From assembly GCA_947453885.1 (NCBI GenBank), contig CANGIF010000019.1, forward strand, positions 1 through 56,309: a DNA stretch of 56,309 nucleotides, in the 5' to 3' direction. The DNA is from Flavobacteriaceae bacterium (lineage in GTDB: Bacteria > Bacteroidota > Bacteroidia > Flavobacteriales > Flavobacteriaceae). Within the stretch, counting starts at the first letter, position 1, and every line of letters starts with the position of its first letter. The notes below the pieces were generated by a model. The model was not told the origin of the DNA. It saw only the letters and a list, made by a program, of their open reading frames with translations, and did no database searches. The translations under genes and the position numbers were made by a program. This document shows, one piece after another, positions 8,162-16,897 of the stretch.

Positions 8162-9043
8162 ATGCAACACAACCCGTTGGTCACCGTAATTTGTTTGTGC
8201 TACAATCATGACGCTTTTGTACAAGAAGCACTCAATGCTGTTTTGAATCAAGAGTACCAACCGCTGGAACTTATAGTAGTTGACGATGCTAGTACGGATG
8301 GGTCTAAAAACAAAATAGAAGCATGGTTGGAGCAGCATCCCAATTGTCATTTTATAGCCAACCGCACTAATTTAGGACCCACAAAATCATTCAACCAAGC
8401 GTTACAATTGGCAAAAGGAAGCTACATTTTGGATTTGGCAACAGACGATGTTTTGCTAGCCAACGCCATTCAGCTTCAGGTTGCCGCGTTTGAAAAAAGC
8501 AAGTTTCAAAATGTGGGAGTGGTGTACGGCAATGCTTCTTTAGTTTTAGAAAACGGAACTTTTGATTCCTATTATTTTCCTGTTTCGAATGATGAAAAAG
8601 TGTTGACACAACGAGTAACTGGCTTCATTTATTGCGATGTTTTGTCGGGTGGCGCTAGTATTTGTTCGGTTTCGGCATTGGTAAAAAAATCGGTTTACGA
8701 TGCTTTAGGAGGCTATGATGAAAACTTGGCTTTTGAAGATTTGGATTTTTGGATTAGAGCTTCCCGAGTTTATGAATTTGATTTTATAGACGCCGTTTTG
8801 ATAAAAAAAAGAATAGTGGCCCGCTCGTTAGGAAGTCAATTTGCAACCAAAAACCATGCGGTAAACCAGTCAATGGTTGCTATTTTAAAAAAAGCCTTTC
8901 ATTTAAATCGTTCTAAAACAGAAGATGCTGCTTTGCAAAAAAGAGTACATTATGAACTGATTCAATCGTTCCAAAAGGGGGAATTTGTTTTGTTTTGTAA
9001 CCATTTTTGGCTTCGAATTCAATTGCAGTTTCGGAGGTTTTAA
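8162..9043 (+). CDS. glycosyltransferase family 2 (GT-A fold)
   Basis: A 293-residue GT2 with the classic N-terminal core: LVTVICLCYNH, then LIVVDDASTDGS (about 37-48) and a second acidic motif LATDD (about 95-99). GGYDENLAFEDLDFWIRA near 185-200 holds the acceptor-side ED motif. It probably transfers a sugar in the surface-glycan pathway served by the neighbouring transferases. Donor and acceptor are unknown. A short promoter region is shared with the divergent GT4. Confidence 0.85.
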   Translation: MQHNPLVTVICLCYNHDAFVQEALNAVLNQEYQPLELIVVDDASTDGSKNKIEAWLEQHPNCHFIANRTNLGPTKSFNQALQLAKGSYILDLATDDVLLANAIQLQVAAFEKSKFQNVGVVYGNASLVLENGTFDSYYFPVSNDEKVLTQRVTGFIYCDVLSGGASICSVSALVKKSVYDALGGYDENLAFEDLDFWIRASRVYEFDFIDAVLIKKRIVARSLGSQFATKNHAVNQSMVAILKKAFHLNRSKTEDAALQKRVHYELIQSFQKGEFVLFCNHFWLRIQLQFRRF

Positions 9044-9098
9044 AAATTTAGGAAGCACAGTATTGTAACAAATTCAAATTAGAAGCTACTAACCCACC

Positions 9099-9593
9099 AT
9101 GAATGACCAATTAGAACAATCATTTGTAAAACAGTTAAAGGAGAACCAGAATATCATACATAAAATTTGTAGGTTATATACTGGTGATGTTGACGCTCAT
9201 AATGATTTGTTTCAAGAAATAACCATACAGCTTTGGAAAGCATTTCCAAAATTTAGAGGCGAAAGTAAATTTTCTACTTGGGCCTATAGAGTGGCTTTGA
9301 ACACCGCCATTACATTGTACAGGAAAAGTACAAAACGCTTGCCTACCGTTGACTTTGAGAAACAACAAATTGTAATTAGTCAAGAGGAATATAACTACGA
9401 AGAGGAAGAACAATTAAAACTCATGTATCAGGCCGTTTACCAATTGAACGACATTGAAAAAGCACTGGTTTTTATGTATTTGGAAGATAAAGATTATAGA
9501 GAAATAGCAGAAACGTTGGGCATTAGCGAAATTAATGCACGTGTGAAAATGAATAGAGTTAAAGGGAAATTAAAAAAAATATTAAATCCTTAA
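9099..9593 (+). CDS. ECF-type RNA polymerase sigma factor
   Basis: A 164-residue sigma-70 family protein containing only regions 2 and 4, as in extracytoplasmic-function sigma factors. Region 2 is about residues 37-76 (LFQEITIQLWKAF, FSTWAYRVALNTA). Region 4 is about 121-161 (YREIAETLGISEINARVKMN). It redirects RNA polymerase to a specific regulon, probably in response to an envelope signal. A membrane-protein gene follows after 6 bp and is the candidate regulator. No SusC/FecR-like receptor is next to it. Confidence 0.85.
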   Translation: MNDQLEQSFVKQLKENQNIIHKICRLYTGDVDAHNDLFQEITIQLWKAFPKFRGESKFSTWAYRVALNTAITLYRKSTKRLPTVDFEKQQIVISQEEYNYEEEEQLKLMYQAVYQLNDIEKALVFMYLEDKDYREIAETLGISEINARVKMNRVKGKLKKILNP

Positions 9594-9599
9594 GGAAGT

Positions 9600-10235
9600 A
9601 TGAAAGAGTTGGATTTATTAAAAAAAGATTGGCACAACAATACGAAAAGTTATATACAACTTTCGGAAAAGGAATTGTATGCCATGTTGCACAAAAAATC
9701 TTCATCTATTGTAAAATGGATTTTGATTATCAGCATTATGGAAGTTGTGTTGTGGACTGTTTTGAGTTTGGTTTTTAATACTGATGCGTATTTAGAACAT
9801 TTGAAGCATCCAGAAATTGTTTTATTTACTAAAGTTTTAACGTATGTAAACTATGCTGTAATTTTAGTATTTATCTATTTGTTTTATACAAACTATGTCA
9901 AAATTTCGGCTACTGTAGCTACCAAACAATTAATGAACGACATACTATCGACTCGGAAAACCGTACAATATTATGTTGCGTATAATTTGGGCATGTTGGT
10001 TTTTTGTTTGATTATTGGTTTTGCAATTGCCTTTGCATACAATCCCGAAATGAGTATTTTGAAAGATAAAATTGCACATAATCCTAAAATTTTAGCTGTT
10101 ACTATTGGAATTGTATTGCTTACAATAGGTTTGTTTTTCTGTGTTTTTTGGGCTTTTTACCGTATTTTATACGGCATTTTATTAAAACATCTGTATGCAA
10201 ACTTCAAGGAACTTGAAAAAATTGATTTAGAATAA
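9600..10235 (+). CDS. four-helix membrane protein, candidate sigma-factor partner
   Basis: A 211-residue protein with four likely membrane helices near residues 39-60, 79-102, 124-148 and 164-190, after a soluble basic N-terminal segment of about 35 residues. There is no zinc-binding HxxxCxxC anti-sigma motif. The gene starts 6 bp after the ECF sigma gene and is surely co-transcribed with it. Such pairs are common in flavobacteria, where the second gene is usually left as hypothetical. An anti-sigma role for the N-terminal segment is inference from position only. Confidence 0.7.
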   Translation: MKELDLLKKDWHNNTKSYIQLSEKELYAMLHKKSSSIVKWILIISIMEVVLWTVLSLVFNTDAYLEHLKHPEIVLFTKVLTYVNYAVILVFIYLFYTNYVKISATVATKQLMNDILSTRKTVQYYVAYNLGMLVFCLIIGFAIAFAYNPEMSILKDKIAHNPKILAVTIGIVLLTIGLFFCVFWAFYRILYGILLKHLYANFKELEKIDLE

Positions 10236-10281
10236 AAAGGGCTTTAGTAATAGTATAGTTTGCTGTTGTTTTAATAGAAAT

Positions 10282-10312
10282 GTTGAACTCATTCTATTTT
10301 TAGTTATCTTTG
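10282..10312 (+). promoter_or_regulatory. promoter of the NYN-domain gene
   Basis: GTTG at 10282-10285, a 19-base spacer, then TATCTTTG at 10305-10312, a perfect -7 element. This implies a leader of about 100 nt before the ATG at 10417. Confidence 0.5.
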
Positions 10313-10416
10313 AATCAAGTTGTACACATTTTTGTTTATATAAAATTGGGTTTGTTTTACTAATATAGTTCCTAACTTTTACAACTTATCCGTTAAAATT
10401 TAAGATTTTTAGAAAC

Positions 10417-11181
10417 ATGTCACAAACAGCCATAGAATTAAAACTAGCAGTACTAATTGATGCCGATAATGTTCCGTATAGCAACGTTAAAGGGATGATG
10501 GAAGAAATTGCCAAATACGGTACACCAACCACCAAACGAATTTATGCGGATTGGACCAAGCCAAACGCAAACGGATGGAAAAATGTGCTTTTAGAACACG
10601 CTATAACTCCTATTCAGCAATACAGCTATACGGTTGGGAAAAATTCTTCGGATTCTGCCTTAATTATTGACGCCATGGATTTGTTGTATTCAGACAAGTT
10701 AGATGGTTTTTGTATTGTGTCAAGTGACAGCGATTTTACTCGTTTGGCAATACGCCTAAGAGAATCTGGTAAGAAAGTTATTGGTATAGGAGAGAAAAAA
10801 ACGCCGAATTCATTTATTGTTGCCTGCGACCGTTTTATCTACATTGAGGTGCTTGAAGGAGCTAAAAGTAAAACAAGAGAGAAAGGCACAACGGAAACCA
10901 AAAAAACGGTAGAAAAAGAAGCAACATCAAAAATTGATTTACAAACCATTGAATTAATTGAAGCTACCCTTGAAGCAATTGGAGACGATGATGGCTGGGC
11001 TTTTTTGGGAGATGTTGGCAATTTAATTGTTAAGAAAAAACCTGAATTTGATCCCAGAAACTACGGTTTTACTAAGCTGACTCCTATGCTCAAATCGTTA
11101 ACCGAGTTATTGGAAATTGACGAAAGAGAATCGGATAAAAAAGGGATTAAACACGTTTTTGTACGCCTAAAACTTAGTTAG
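10417..11181 (+). CDS. NYN-domain nuclease with C-terminal OST-HTH/LOTUS domain
   Basis: A 254-residue two-domain protein. The N-terminal 145 residues are a NYN (PIN-like) domain with the acidic metal-binding positions visible in LIDADNVP (about 13-20), SDSALIIDAMD (about 88-98) and VSSDSDF (about 106-112). A charged KTREKGTTETKKT-type linker follows. Residues about 175-254 form a winged-helix OST-HTH/LOTUS domain (DDGWAFLGDVGN, FTKLTPMLKSL). NYN domains are metal-dependent RNases and LOTUS domains bind RNA, so an RNA-processing or decay role is likely. Substrate unknown. The family is also called LabA-like. Confidence 0.85.
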   Translation: MSQTAIELKLAVLIDADNVPYSNVKGMMEEIAKYGTPTTKRIYADWTKPNANGWKNVLLEHAITPIQQYSYTVGKNSSDSALIIDAMDLLYSDKLDGFCIVSSDSDFTRLAIRLRESGKKVIGIGEKKTPNSFIVACDRFIYIEVLEGAKSKTREKGTTETKKTVEKEATSKIDLQTIELIEATLEAIGDDDGWAFLGDVGNLIVKKKPEFDPRNYGFTKLTPMLKSLTELLEIDERESDKKGIKHVFVRLKLS

Positions 11182-11184
11182 CCT

Positions 11185-13047
11185 TTATCCTTCAATTTTT
11201 GCACTAAGTTCAAACCAACGCTCTTCTTTTTCTTCTAGCTTTTGAATGATTTTTTGTAATTCGTTTGCTTTGTTTTCGATAGCATCTGGTGTTACTTTAC
11301 CTTCAGAAAACAAGCGTTCAATTGTTGCTTTTTGATGTTCAAGCTCTTTAATTTCACGTTCAATTTTTTGAAATTCTTTTTGTTCATTAAAAGTTAGATT
11401 TCCTGTTGGATTGTTTTGTTTCCAGTCCTTTTTTTCCGCTTTGTTTTCTTCTTTTTGGGCTATATCTGTACTGTCTTCATAGGCTCTAAAATCGGAATAA
11501 TTGCCCGGAAAATCCTCAATACTACCTTCGCCACGAAAAACAAAAAGGTGGTCAACAATTTTATCCATAAAATAGCGATCGTGGGAAACAACAAGCAAAC
11601 AACCTGGATAATCCAAAAGAAAACTTTCTAAAACATTAAGCGTAACAATATCCAAATCATTTGTTGGTTCATCTAAAATTAAAAAATTGGGATTTTGTAT
11701 TAAAACGGTGCATAAATACAGTCTTTTTAATTCACCACCACTTAATTTTTCAACAAAATCGTGTTGCTTTTTACGATCAAAAAGGAACCGCTCTAACAAC
11801 TGTCCTGCCGAAATTATTTTACCTTTTGTAAGCGGAATGTATTCGCCGTACTCTTTAATAATGTCAATTACCTTTTGACCTGGTTTTGGGTTTATGCCAC
11901 TTTGGGTATAATAGCCTACTTTAATAGTATCCCCTTTTATGACTTTTCCTGCATCTAAAGGAATTGTACCGGTTAAAACATTCAAAAACGTTGATTTTCC
12001 TGTTCCATTTTTCCCGATAATTCCAATGCGTTCGCCTCTTTGAAAATCAAAACTAAAGTTGTCAAGAATTACACGGTCTTTGAACTTTTTAAAGACTTTG
12101 TGCATTTCAATAATTTTACTGCCCATTCGTTCCATGTTGATTTCAAGCTCAACTTTGTTTTCTCTTCGTCTGCTTTGGGCTTTTTCTTTGATGATGTAAA
12201 AATCATCTTGACGCGATTTAGATTTTGTGGTTCTTGCTTTTGGTTGACGGCGCATCCATTCTAATTCTTTAACAAAAAGATTTTGAGCTTTGTCAACACT
12301 TGAATTTTCAGAAGCAATACGTTCTTCTTTTTTTTCTAAGTAATAAGAATAATTGCCTTTGTATTGGTATAACTTTCCATTGTCTAATTCGATAATTTCG
12401 TTACAAACTCGTTCAAGAAAAAAACGATCGTGGGTTACCATAAAAAGCGTTATGTTTTCCTTAGCAAAATAGCTTTCCAACCATTCAATCATTTCTAAAT
12501 CTAGGTGATTTGTTGGCTCGTCTAAGATTAATAAATCGGGACGATTAATTAAAATAATAGCCAGCGACAATCTTTTTTTCTGACCTCCTGAAAGGTTTTT
12601 TACTTTCAATTTAAAATCTTCCAACTTTAATTTGAACAATATTTGTTTGAATTGAGTTTCAAAATCCCAAGCGTTAAATTGATCCATTCTGTCGAATGCT
12701 TTTTGATAGGCATCTTCATCTTCTGGGTTTTCTAAAGCTTTTTCATATTGCTCAATTACCTTTAAAACTTCGTTGTCTGATGCAAAAATACTTTCCTCAA
12801 TTGTAAGTTCATCTTGAAGATTTGGCGTTTGCGAAAGGAAAGCCATTTTAATATCTTTACGAAGCACCACTTGTCCTGTATCGGGTTCGTCTTCTCCGTT
12901 TATTATTTTCATTATACAGGTTTTACCAGAACCGTTTTTTGCAATGAAAGCAATTTTTTGATCTTTGTTAATTCCAAAAGAAAGATTTTCGAACAAAGTT
13001 CTTTCTCCAAATGATTTTGATATGTTCTCTACAGAAAGGTAATTCAC
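11185..13047 (-). CDS. ABC-F family ATPase (Uup/EttA-like)
   Basis: A 620-residue protein with two ABC ATPase cassettes in one chain and no membrane segment. Cassette 1 has Walker A AKNGSGKT and signature LSGGQKKRL; cassette 2 has IGKNGTGKST and LSGGELKRL. Between them is the ABC-F linker (ELEWMRRQPKARTTKSKSR). A C-terminal coiled coil is rich in Glu and Lys, as in Uup. ABC-F proteins act on ribosomes, relieving stalls or giving antibiotic protection. I place the start at GTG 13047 (VNYLSVENISKSFG) because a -7 promoter element at 13065-13072 sits inside the longer 636-residue frame. Confidence 0.85.
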   Translation of the reverse strand: MNYLSVENISKSFGERTLFENLSFGINKDQKIAFIAKNGSGKTCIMKIINGEDEPDTGQVVLRKDIKMAFLSQTPNLQDELTIEESIFASDNEVLKVIEQYEKALENPEDEDAYQKAFDRMDQFNAWDFETQFKQILFKLKLEDFKLKVKNLSGGQKKRLSLAIILINRPDLLILDEPTNHLDLEMIEWLESYFAKENITLFMVTHDRFFLERVCNEIIELDNGKLYQYKGNYSYYLEKKEERIASENSSVDKAQNLFVKELEWMRRQPKARTTKSKSRQDDFYIIKEKAQSRRRENKVELEINMERMGSKIIEMHKVFKKFKDRVILDNFSFDFQRGERIGIIGKNGTGKSTFLNVLTGTIPLDAGKVIKGDTIKVGYYTQSGINPKPGQKVIDIIKEYGEYIPLTKGKIISAGQLLERFLFDRKKQHDFVEKLSGGELKRLYLCTVLIQNPNFLILDEPTNDLDIVTLNVLESFLLDYPGCLLVVSHDRYFMDKIVDHLFVFRGEGSIEDFPGNYSDFRAYEDSTDIAQKEENKAEKKDWKQNNPTGNLTFNEQKEFQKIEREIKELEHQKATIERLFSEGKVTPDAIENKANELQKIIQKLEEKEERWFELSAKIEG

Positions 13048-13064
13048 TTTTAATGTATTTTTGG

Positions 13065-13072
13065 CAAAAGTA
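13065..13072 (-). promoter_or_regulatory. -7 promoter element that fixes the ABC-F start
   Basis: Minus-strand TACTTTTG, perfect TAnnTTTG, lies 17 bases upstream of the GTG at 13047. A more upstream ATG at 13095 would lie before the transcription start, so it cannot be used from this promoter. Confidence 0.55.
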
Positions 13073-13094
13073 AGGCTTTGAATGGAAGGAAACA

Positions 13095-13223
13095 ATGTTT
13101 AATTTTTTAGATAGTAAATTGTTTGAAATCCGAGAGCCTACTGCTTTAAAAAAATATTTTGGTGATACCTTATTAAAGGAATACGATCCTTGTTTTTGTT
13201 GTATCTATAAACCACAAAAAATT
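13095..13223 (+). CDS. possible 42-residue small protein
   Basis: ATG at 13095 is preceded by GGAAGGAAAC, a fair ribosome binding site. The frame runs 42 codons to TAA, opening MFNFLDSKLFEIREPTALKK and ending near a CFCC cluster. I recognise no family. It may be a real small protein, a remnant of a longer gene or chance. It is divergent from the ABC-F gene and upstream of a GT2 gene. Confidence 0.25.
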
Positions 13224-13409
13224 TAATTTGTATATTTGAACTTTAAATTATTCAAAAAGCAGATAATTTACTATAAACCAATTCTAAAACAGATTTGGTT
13301 ACCGATTTTAACGCCTTTTAAAATTAAAAAAGTACGTTTAAGAAATAAATTAATCAAGAATTAAAATTCAGAATGGCTTTTTTAAAGTTTTTTTGAATAT
13401 CCTTTTAAC
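13224..13409. other. intergenic leader of the GT2 gene
   Basis: AT-rich. After the -7 element at 13231-13238, a stretch at about 13260-13363 reads through without a stop as basic residues (KKVRLRNKLIKN near its end) but has no ATG. This could be the transcribed leader or a relic. Confidence 0.35.
13231..13238 (+). promoter_or_regulatory. -7 promoter element upstream of the GT2 gene
   Basis: TATATTTG, perfect TAnnTTTG, about 170 bp before the ATG at 13410. If used, it gives an unusually long leader. Confidence 0.4.
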
Positions 13410-14561
13410 ATGCAACTATCCGTAATCATACTTAATTACAATGTTCGTTATTTTTTAGAGCTTTGTGTTTTAAGCGTTCAAAAAGCACTTGATGGCATTG
13501 ATAGCGAAATTATTATTGTTGACAACAACTCTAGTGATACTAGTTCCGAAATGATACAATTACGCTTTCCAGAAATTCAATTTATTGAAAATAAAGAAAA
13601 TGTAGGATTTCCTAAAGGTAACAATTTGGGTGTTGCTAAAGCCAAAGGCAACTTTATTTGCATTTTAAATCCAGATACAGTTGTAGCTGAAGATACATTT
13701 CATAAAACGTTGGCTTTTGCCAAGTCAAAATCCAATTTAGGAATTGTAGGTTGTAAATTAATTGACGGAAAAGGTCAGTTTTTACCTGAAAGTAAGCGCG
13801 GAATTCCTACACCTTGGGTAGCATTTACAAAAATATTTGGATTGTATAAACTATTTCCAAAATCGAGCCTTTTTAATCAATATTATGCACAACATTTGAA
13901 TGAAAATCAATCCGGTAAAGTAGCCATTTTAGTAGGTGCATTTATGGTTATGAAGCGGGATTTGTACGTTGAAATTGGAGGTTTTGATGAAAATTGTTTC
14001 ATGTATTCTGATGATATTGATTTAAGTTACCTGGCTTTAAAAAAAGGAAAATCAAACTACTATTTTAGCGACACAACGGTTATTCACTTTAAAGGGGAAA
14101 GCACTGTAAAAGATGGTAAGTATATGAAGCGATTTCAAGAAGCGATGAACTTTTTTTATACAAAACATTTTAAAGCTTCTGCGTTTTTTTCTTTTTTTAT
14201 GCGAATAGGTATGGTTCTATTTTCTGTTATTAAAATGTTTGAAGGAAAACAAAAAACAATAAGAAATCCGTCTAAATATGTTTTAATTACAGAAAATACA
14301 AATTCAAATGACTTACATGGAAAAATCAAAAATGCTTTAAGAAAAGAGGACATTGAGCTAAATCGATGTGTAAATTACGAAACAGAATCTGTTGAATATC
14401 TGATTGACACAAATACTATTTCGTATAAAAATGCAATACAGATTATGGAAAATAATCGAAACATAAAAAGTACTTTCAAATTAATTCCACATTCCAGTCA
14501 TTTTTTAATTGGAAGTAACTCTAAAAATGATAGAGGAGAAATCGTTACATTTGCATCATAA
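13410..14561 (+). CDS. glycosyltransferase family 2, rhamnosyltransferase-like
   Basis: A 383-residue protein. Residues 1-260 are a GT2 domain of the WbbL/RfbF (dTDP-rhamnose transferase) type: LSVIILNYNV, then IIIVDNNSSDTSS (about 34-46), ILNPDTVV (about 88-95) and GGFDENCFMYSDDIDL (about 191-206). A hydrophobic segment near 245-270 could associate it with the membrane. The last 110 residues are an extra domain I do not recognise. It probably extends a cell-surface polysaccharide. It stands alone, separate from the glycan cluster at 1-9 kb. Confidence 0.8.
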   Translation: MQLSVIILNYNVRYFLELCVLSVQKALDGIDSEIIIVDNNSSDTSSEMIQLRFPEIQFIENKENVGFPKGNNLGVAKAKGNFICILNPDTVVAEDTFHKTLAFAKSKSNLGIVGCKLIDGKGQFLPESKRGIPTPWVAFTKIFGLYKLFPKSSLFNQYYAQHLNENQSGKVAILVGAFMVMKRDLYVEIGGFDENCFMYSDDIDLSYLALKKGKSNYYFSDTTVIHFKGESTVKDGKYMKRFQEAMNFFYTKHFKASAFFSFFMRIGMVLFSVIKMFEGKQKTIRNPSKYVLITENTNSNDLHGKIKNALRKEDIELNRCVNYETESVEYLIDTNTISYKNAIQIMENNRNIKSTFKLIPHSSHFLIGSNSKNDRGEIVTFAS

Positions 14562-14609
14562 GTTGACTGTAAAATTATCTTATTCTTGGTAATTCCTAAA
14601 AAAAAATAC

Positions 14610-14617
14610 TAATTTTG
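14610..14617 (+). promoter_or_regulatory. -7 promoter element of the E2 gene
   Basis: TAATTTTG, perfect TAnnTTTG, 37 bases before the ATG at 14655. A TTGG/CTTG sequence about 20 bases upstream is a weak -33 match. Confidence 0.5.
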
Positions 14618-14654
14618 CAGACTGTAAATAAAAATCACCTTTTAGATTAATAAT

Positions 14655-15947
14655 ATGGCAAGATTTGAATTAAAACTTCCTAAAATGGGAGAAAGCGTTG
14701 CAGAAGCAACAATTACTAATTGGCTAAAACAAGTTGGAGACAAAATCGAAACAGACGAAACTGTTTTGGAAATTGCTACCGATAAAGTTGATAGCGAAGT
14801 TCCAAGTGAAGTTTCTGGTGTTTTAATTGAACAATTATTTGGAAAAGATGATTTAGTTCAAGTTGGACAAACCATTGCGATTATTGAAACAGATTCTGCA
14901 AGCGAAAGTGTCTCAAAACCATTAAATGAAGCGATTCAGGAAGTATCAAAAGCAATAGAAATTGCCAAAGAAATTGTTGCAACTCCAATTGAATTCTCAA
15001 ATTCAGACAAATTTTTCTCTCCTTTAGTTAAAAATATTGCCAAACAAGAAAATGTTTCAATTGGTGAATTAGAACGTATTTCTGGTTCAGGAAAAGAAGG
15101 TCGAGTTACAAAAGAAGATATTTTGAAATTTGTTGAAAGTCGTAATTCAAAATCAGAAAGTCCAAATATTGTTGCTCAGCCCTTGACTCAAAAGCCACAA
15201 ACAATAGCTTCTTCAGTAGTTCCCGTTTCAGTAAACGGTGGCGATGAAATAGTCGAAATGGATAGAATGCGAAAATTAATTTCAGGGTACATGGTCGCTT
15301 CTGTTCAAACTTCGGCACACGTTCAGTCGTTTATTGAAGTTGATGTTACAAATATTGTAAAATGGCGCGACAAAGTTAAAGGAGCATTTGAAAAACGTGA
15401 AGGAGAAAAACTGACCTTTACTCCAATCATGATGGAAGCAGTAGCTAAAGCATTGAAAGATTTTCCAGGCATGAACATTTCAGTTGATGGTGACTATATA
15501 ATCAAAAAGAAAAATATTAATCTTGGAATGGCTGCAGCTTTACCAAATGGAAATTTGATTGTGCCAGTTATTAAAAATGCAGATCAATTAAACCTAGTTG
15601 GCATGGCAAAAGCTGTCAATGATTTGGGAAATAGAGCAAAAAACGGAAAGCTTAAACCAGACGATACACAAGGAGGAACGTATACAGTTACTAATGTTGG
15701 AACTTTTGGTTCTGTATTTGGAACGCCAATCATAAACCAACCACAAGTAGGTATTTTAGCTCTTGGAGCAATTCGTAAAGTGCCTGCAGTAATTGAAACA
15801 CCAGAAGGCGATTTTATTGGAATTCGTCAGAAAATGTTTTTATCACACAGTTATGATCATAGAGTTGTAGACGGAGCTTTAGGTGGCAGTTTTGTTAAAA
15901 GAGTTGCTGATTATTTAGAATCCTTTGATATAAACAGAGACTTTTAA
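14655..15947 (+). CDS. 2-oxoacid dehydrogenase complex E2 (dihydrolipoamide acyltransferase)
   Basis: A 430-residue E2 with all three domains in order. The lipoyl domain is residues 1-76 with the lipoylated Lys in EIATDKVDSEVPS (about 40-52). The E3/E1-binding domain is near 118-155 (SPLVKNIAKQENV, GRVTKEDIL). The catalytic domain is about 200-430 with the active-site HxxxDG as SYDHRVVDGALGG near the end. The single lipoyl domain and overall form fit branched-chain 2-oxoacid (BCKDH-type) E2 better than pyruvate dehydrogenase E2. No E1 gene is beside it. It acts in the cytoplasm, moving acyl groups to CoA. A strong terminator follows. Confidence 0.85.
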   Translation: MARFELKLPKMGESVAEATITNWLKQVGDKIETDETVLEIATDKVDSEVPSEVSGVLIEQLFGKDDLVQVGQTIAIIETDSASESVSKPLNEAIQEVSKAIEIAKEIVATPIEFSNSDKFFSPLVKNIAKQENVSIGELERISGSGKEGRVTKEDILKFVESRNSKSESPNIVAQPLTQKPQTIASSVVPVSVNGGDEIVEMDRMRKLISGYMVASVQTSAHVQSFIEVDVTNIVKWRDKVKGAFEKREGEKLTFTPIMMEAVAKALKDFPGMNISVDGDYIIKKKNINLGMAAALPNGNLIVPVIKNADQLNLVGMAKAVNDLGNRAKNGKLKPDDTQGGTYTVTNVGTFGSVFGTPIINQPQVGILALGAIRKVPAVIETPEGDFIGIRQKMFLSHSYDHRVVDGALGGSFVKRVADYLESFDINRDF

Positions 15948-15967
15948 TACAAAAAAATATAAACGAT

Positions 15968-16010
15968 AACCCGACTAAATTATTAAAAATAGTCGGGTTT
16001 TTTATTTTTT
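15968..16010 (+). terminator. rho-independent terminator after E2
   Basis: A 10-bp perfect stem, AACCCGACTA (15968-15977) pairing with TAGTCGGGTT (15990-15999), with a 12-nt loop, is followed by a T-rich tail. Confidence 0.85.
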
Positions 16011-16052
16011 GTAAATCTTTACATTTTATTAAAATAAAGCAATTGAAAAAAT

Positions 16053-16060
16053 TATATTTG
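16053..16060 (+). promoter_or_regulatory. -7 promoter element of the exonuclease gene
   Basis: TATATTTG, perfect TAnnTTTG, 17 bases before the ATG at 16078. The -33 region is not recognisable. Confidence 0.5.
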
Positions 16061-16077
16061 TCTTCTAAAACCTCATA

Positions 16078-16848
16078 ATGGAACTAAAACTAAATAAACC
16101 TATTTGCTTTTTTGATTTAGAAACTACTGGAATTGACATTGGAAAAGATCGTATTGTAGAAATATCCATATTAAAAGTATTTCCAAATGGAACAACTGAA
16201 AGTAAAACATGGCTAGTTAACCCAACAATTCCTATTCCAGCAGCTACAACAGCCGTTCATGGAATTACAAATGAAAAAGTAGCTAACGAACCGAATTTTA
16301 AAGAGTTAGCTACCCAAATACATGCAATGATTAAAGATTCTGATTTAGGTGGATTCAATTCTGATCGTTTTGATATTCCGCTTTTAGCAGAGGAATTACT
16401 TAGAGCTGGAGTCGATTTTGATATGAAAAACAGTGTATCTGTTGATATACAAACTCTTTTTCATAAAAAAGAAGAACGTACATTAAGCGCAGCATATAAG
16501 TTTTATTGTAATCAGTCACTTGAAAATGCCCATTCTGCAGAAGCAGATACAATGGCTACGTATGAAATATTAAAAGCACAGCTGGACAGATACCCTGATT
16601 TAGAAAACAATATTAAAAGTTTATCAGAATTTACAACCCGAAAAAAAATAGTCGATTTTGCAGGTATGATAGCTATAGATAAAGATGGAGATGAAATTTT
16701 TACATTTGGCAAACACAAAGGTGCAAAAGTTGAAAAAGTTTTGGAAAACGAACCAGGATATTACAGTTGGATCCAAAATGCAGATTTTCCCTTATACACT
16801 AAAAAAGTTTTAACGGGTATTAAGCTACGCAAATTAAACACAAAATAG
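16078..16848 (+). CDS. DnaQ-like 3'-5' exonuclease
   Basis: A 256-residue DEDD-superfamily exonuclease. Exo I is FFDLETTGID (about 12-21), Exo II is the GFNSDRFDIPLL region (about 98-109), and Exo III is AHSAEADTMAT (about 151-161), the DEDDh type with His-x4-Asp. The last 60 or so residues add the small GKHKGAKVEKV motif domain seen in flavobacterial relatives. It could proofread or degrade DNA ends; it is not fused to a polymerase. It is followed by two genes in the same direction and probably leads that transcript. Confidence 0.85.
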   Translation: MELKLNKPICFFDLETTGIDIGKDRIVEISILKVFPNGTTESKTWLVNPTIPIPAATTAVHGITNEKVANEPNFKELATQIHAMIKDSDLGGFNSDRFDIPLLAEELLRAGVDFDMKNSVSVDIQTLFHKKEERTLSAAYKFYCNQSLENAHSAEADTMATYEILKAQLDRYPDLENNIKSLSEFTTRKKIVDFAGMIAIDKDGDEIFTFGKHKGAKVEKVLENEPGYYSWIQNADFPLYTKKVLTGIKLRKLNTK

Positions 16849-16897
16849 AAATTAAATCATAACAAATTCATAATTATAGCCTAAATACATTTTTTGA

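Noticed and set aside
947..9043. A single surface-polysaccharide operon
   Set aside because: Genes point in both directions, are separated by a T9SS gene and arrays, and flippase, polymerase and nucleotide-sugar synthesis genes are missing. Described as a loose set of glycosyltransferases.
13048..13095. 16-residue N-terminal extension of the ABC-F protein
   Set aside because: The extension covers the -7 promoter element, and the family N-terminus fits the GTG at 13047.
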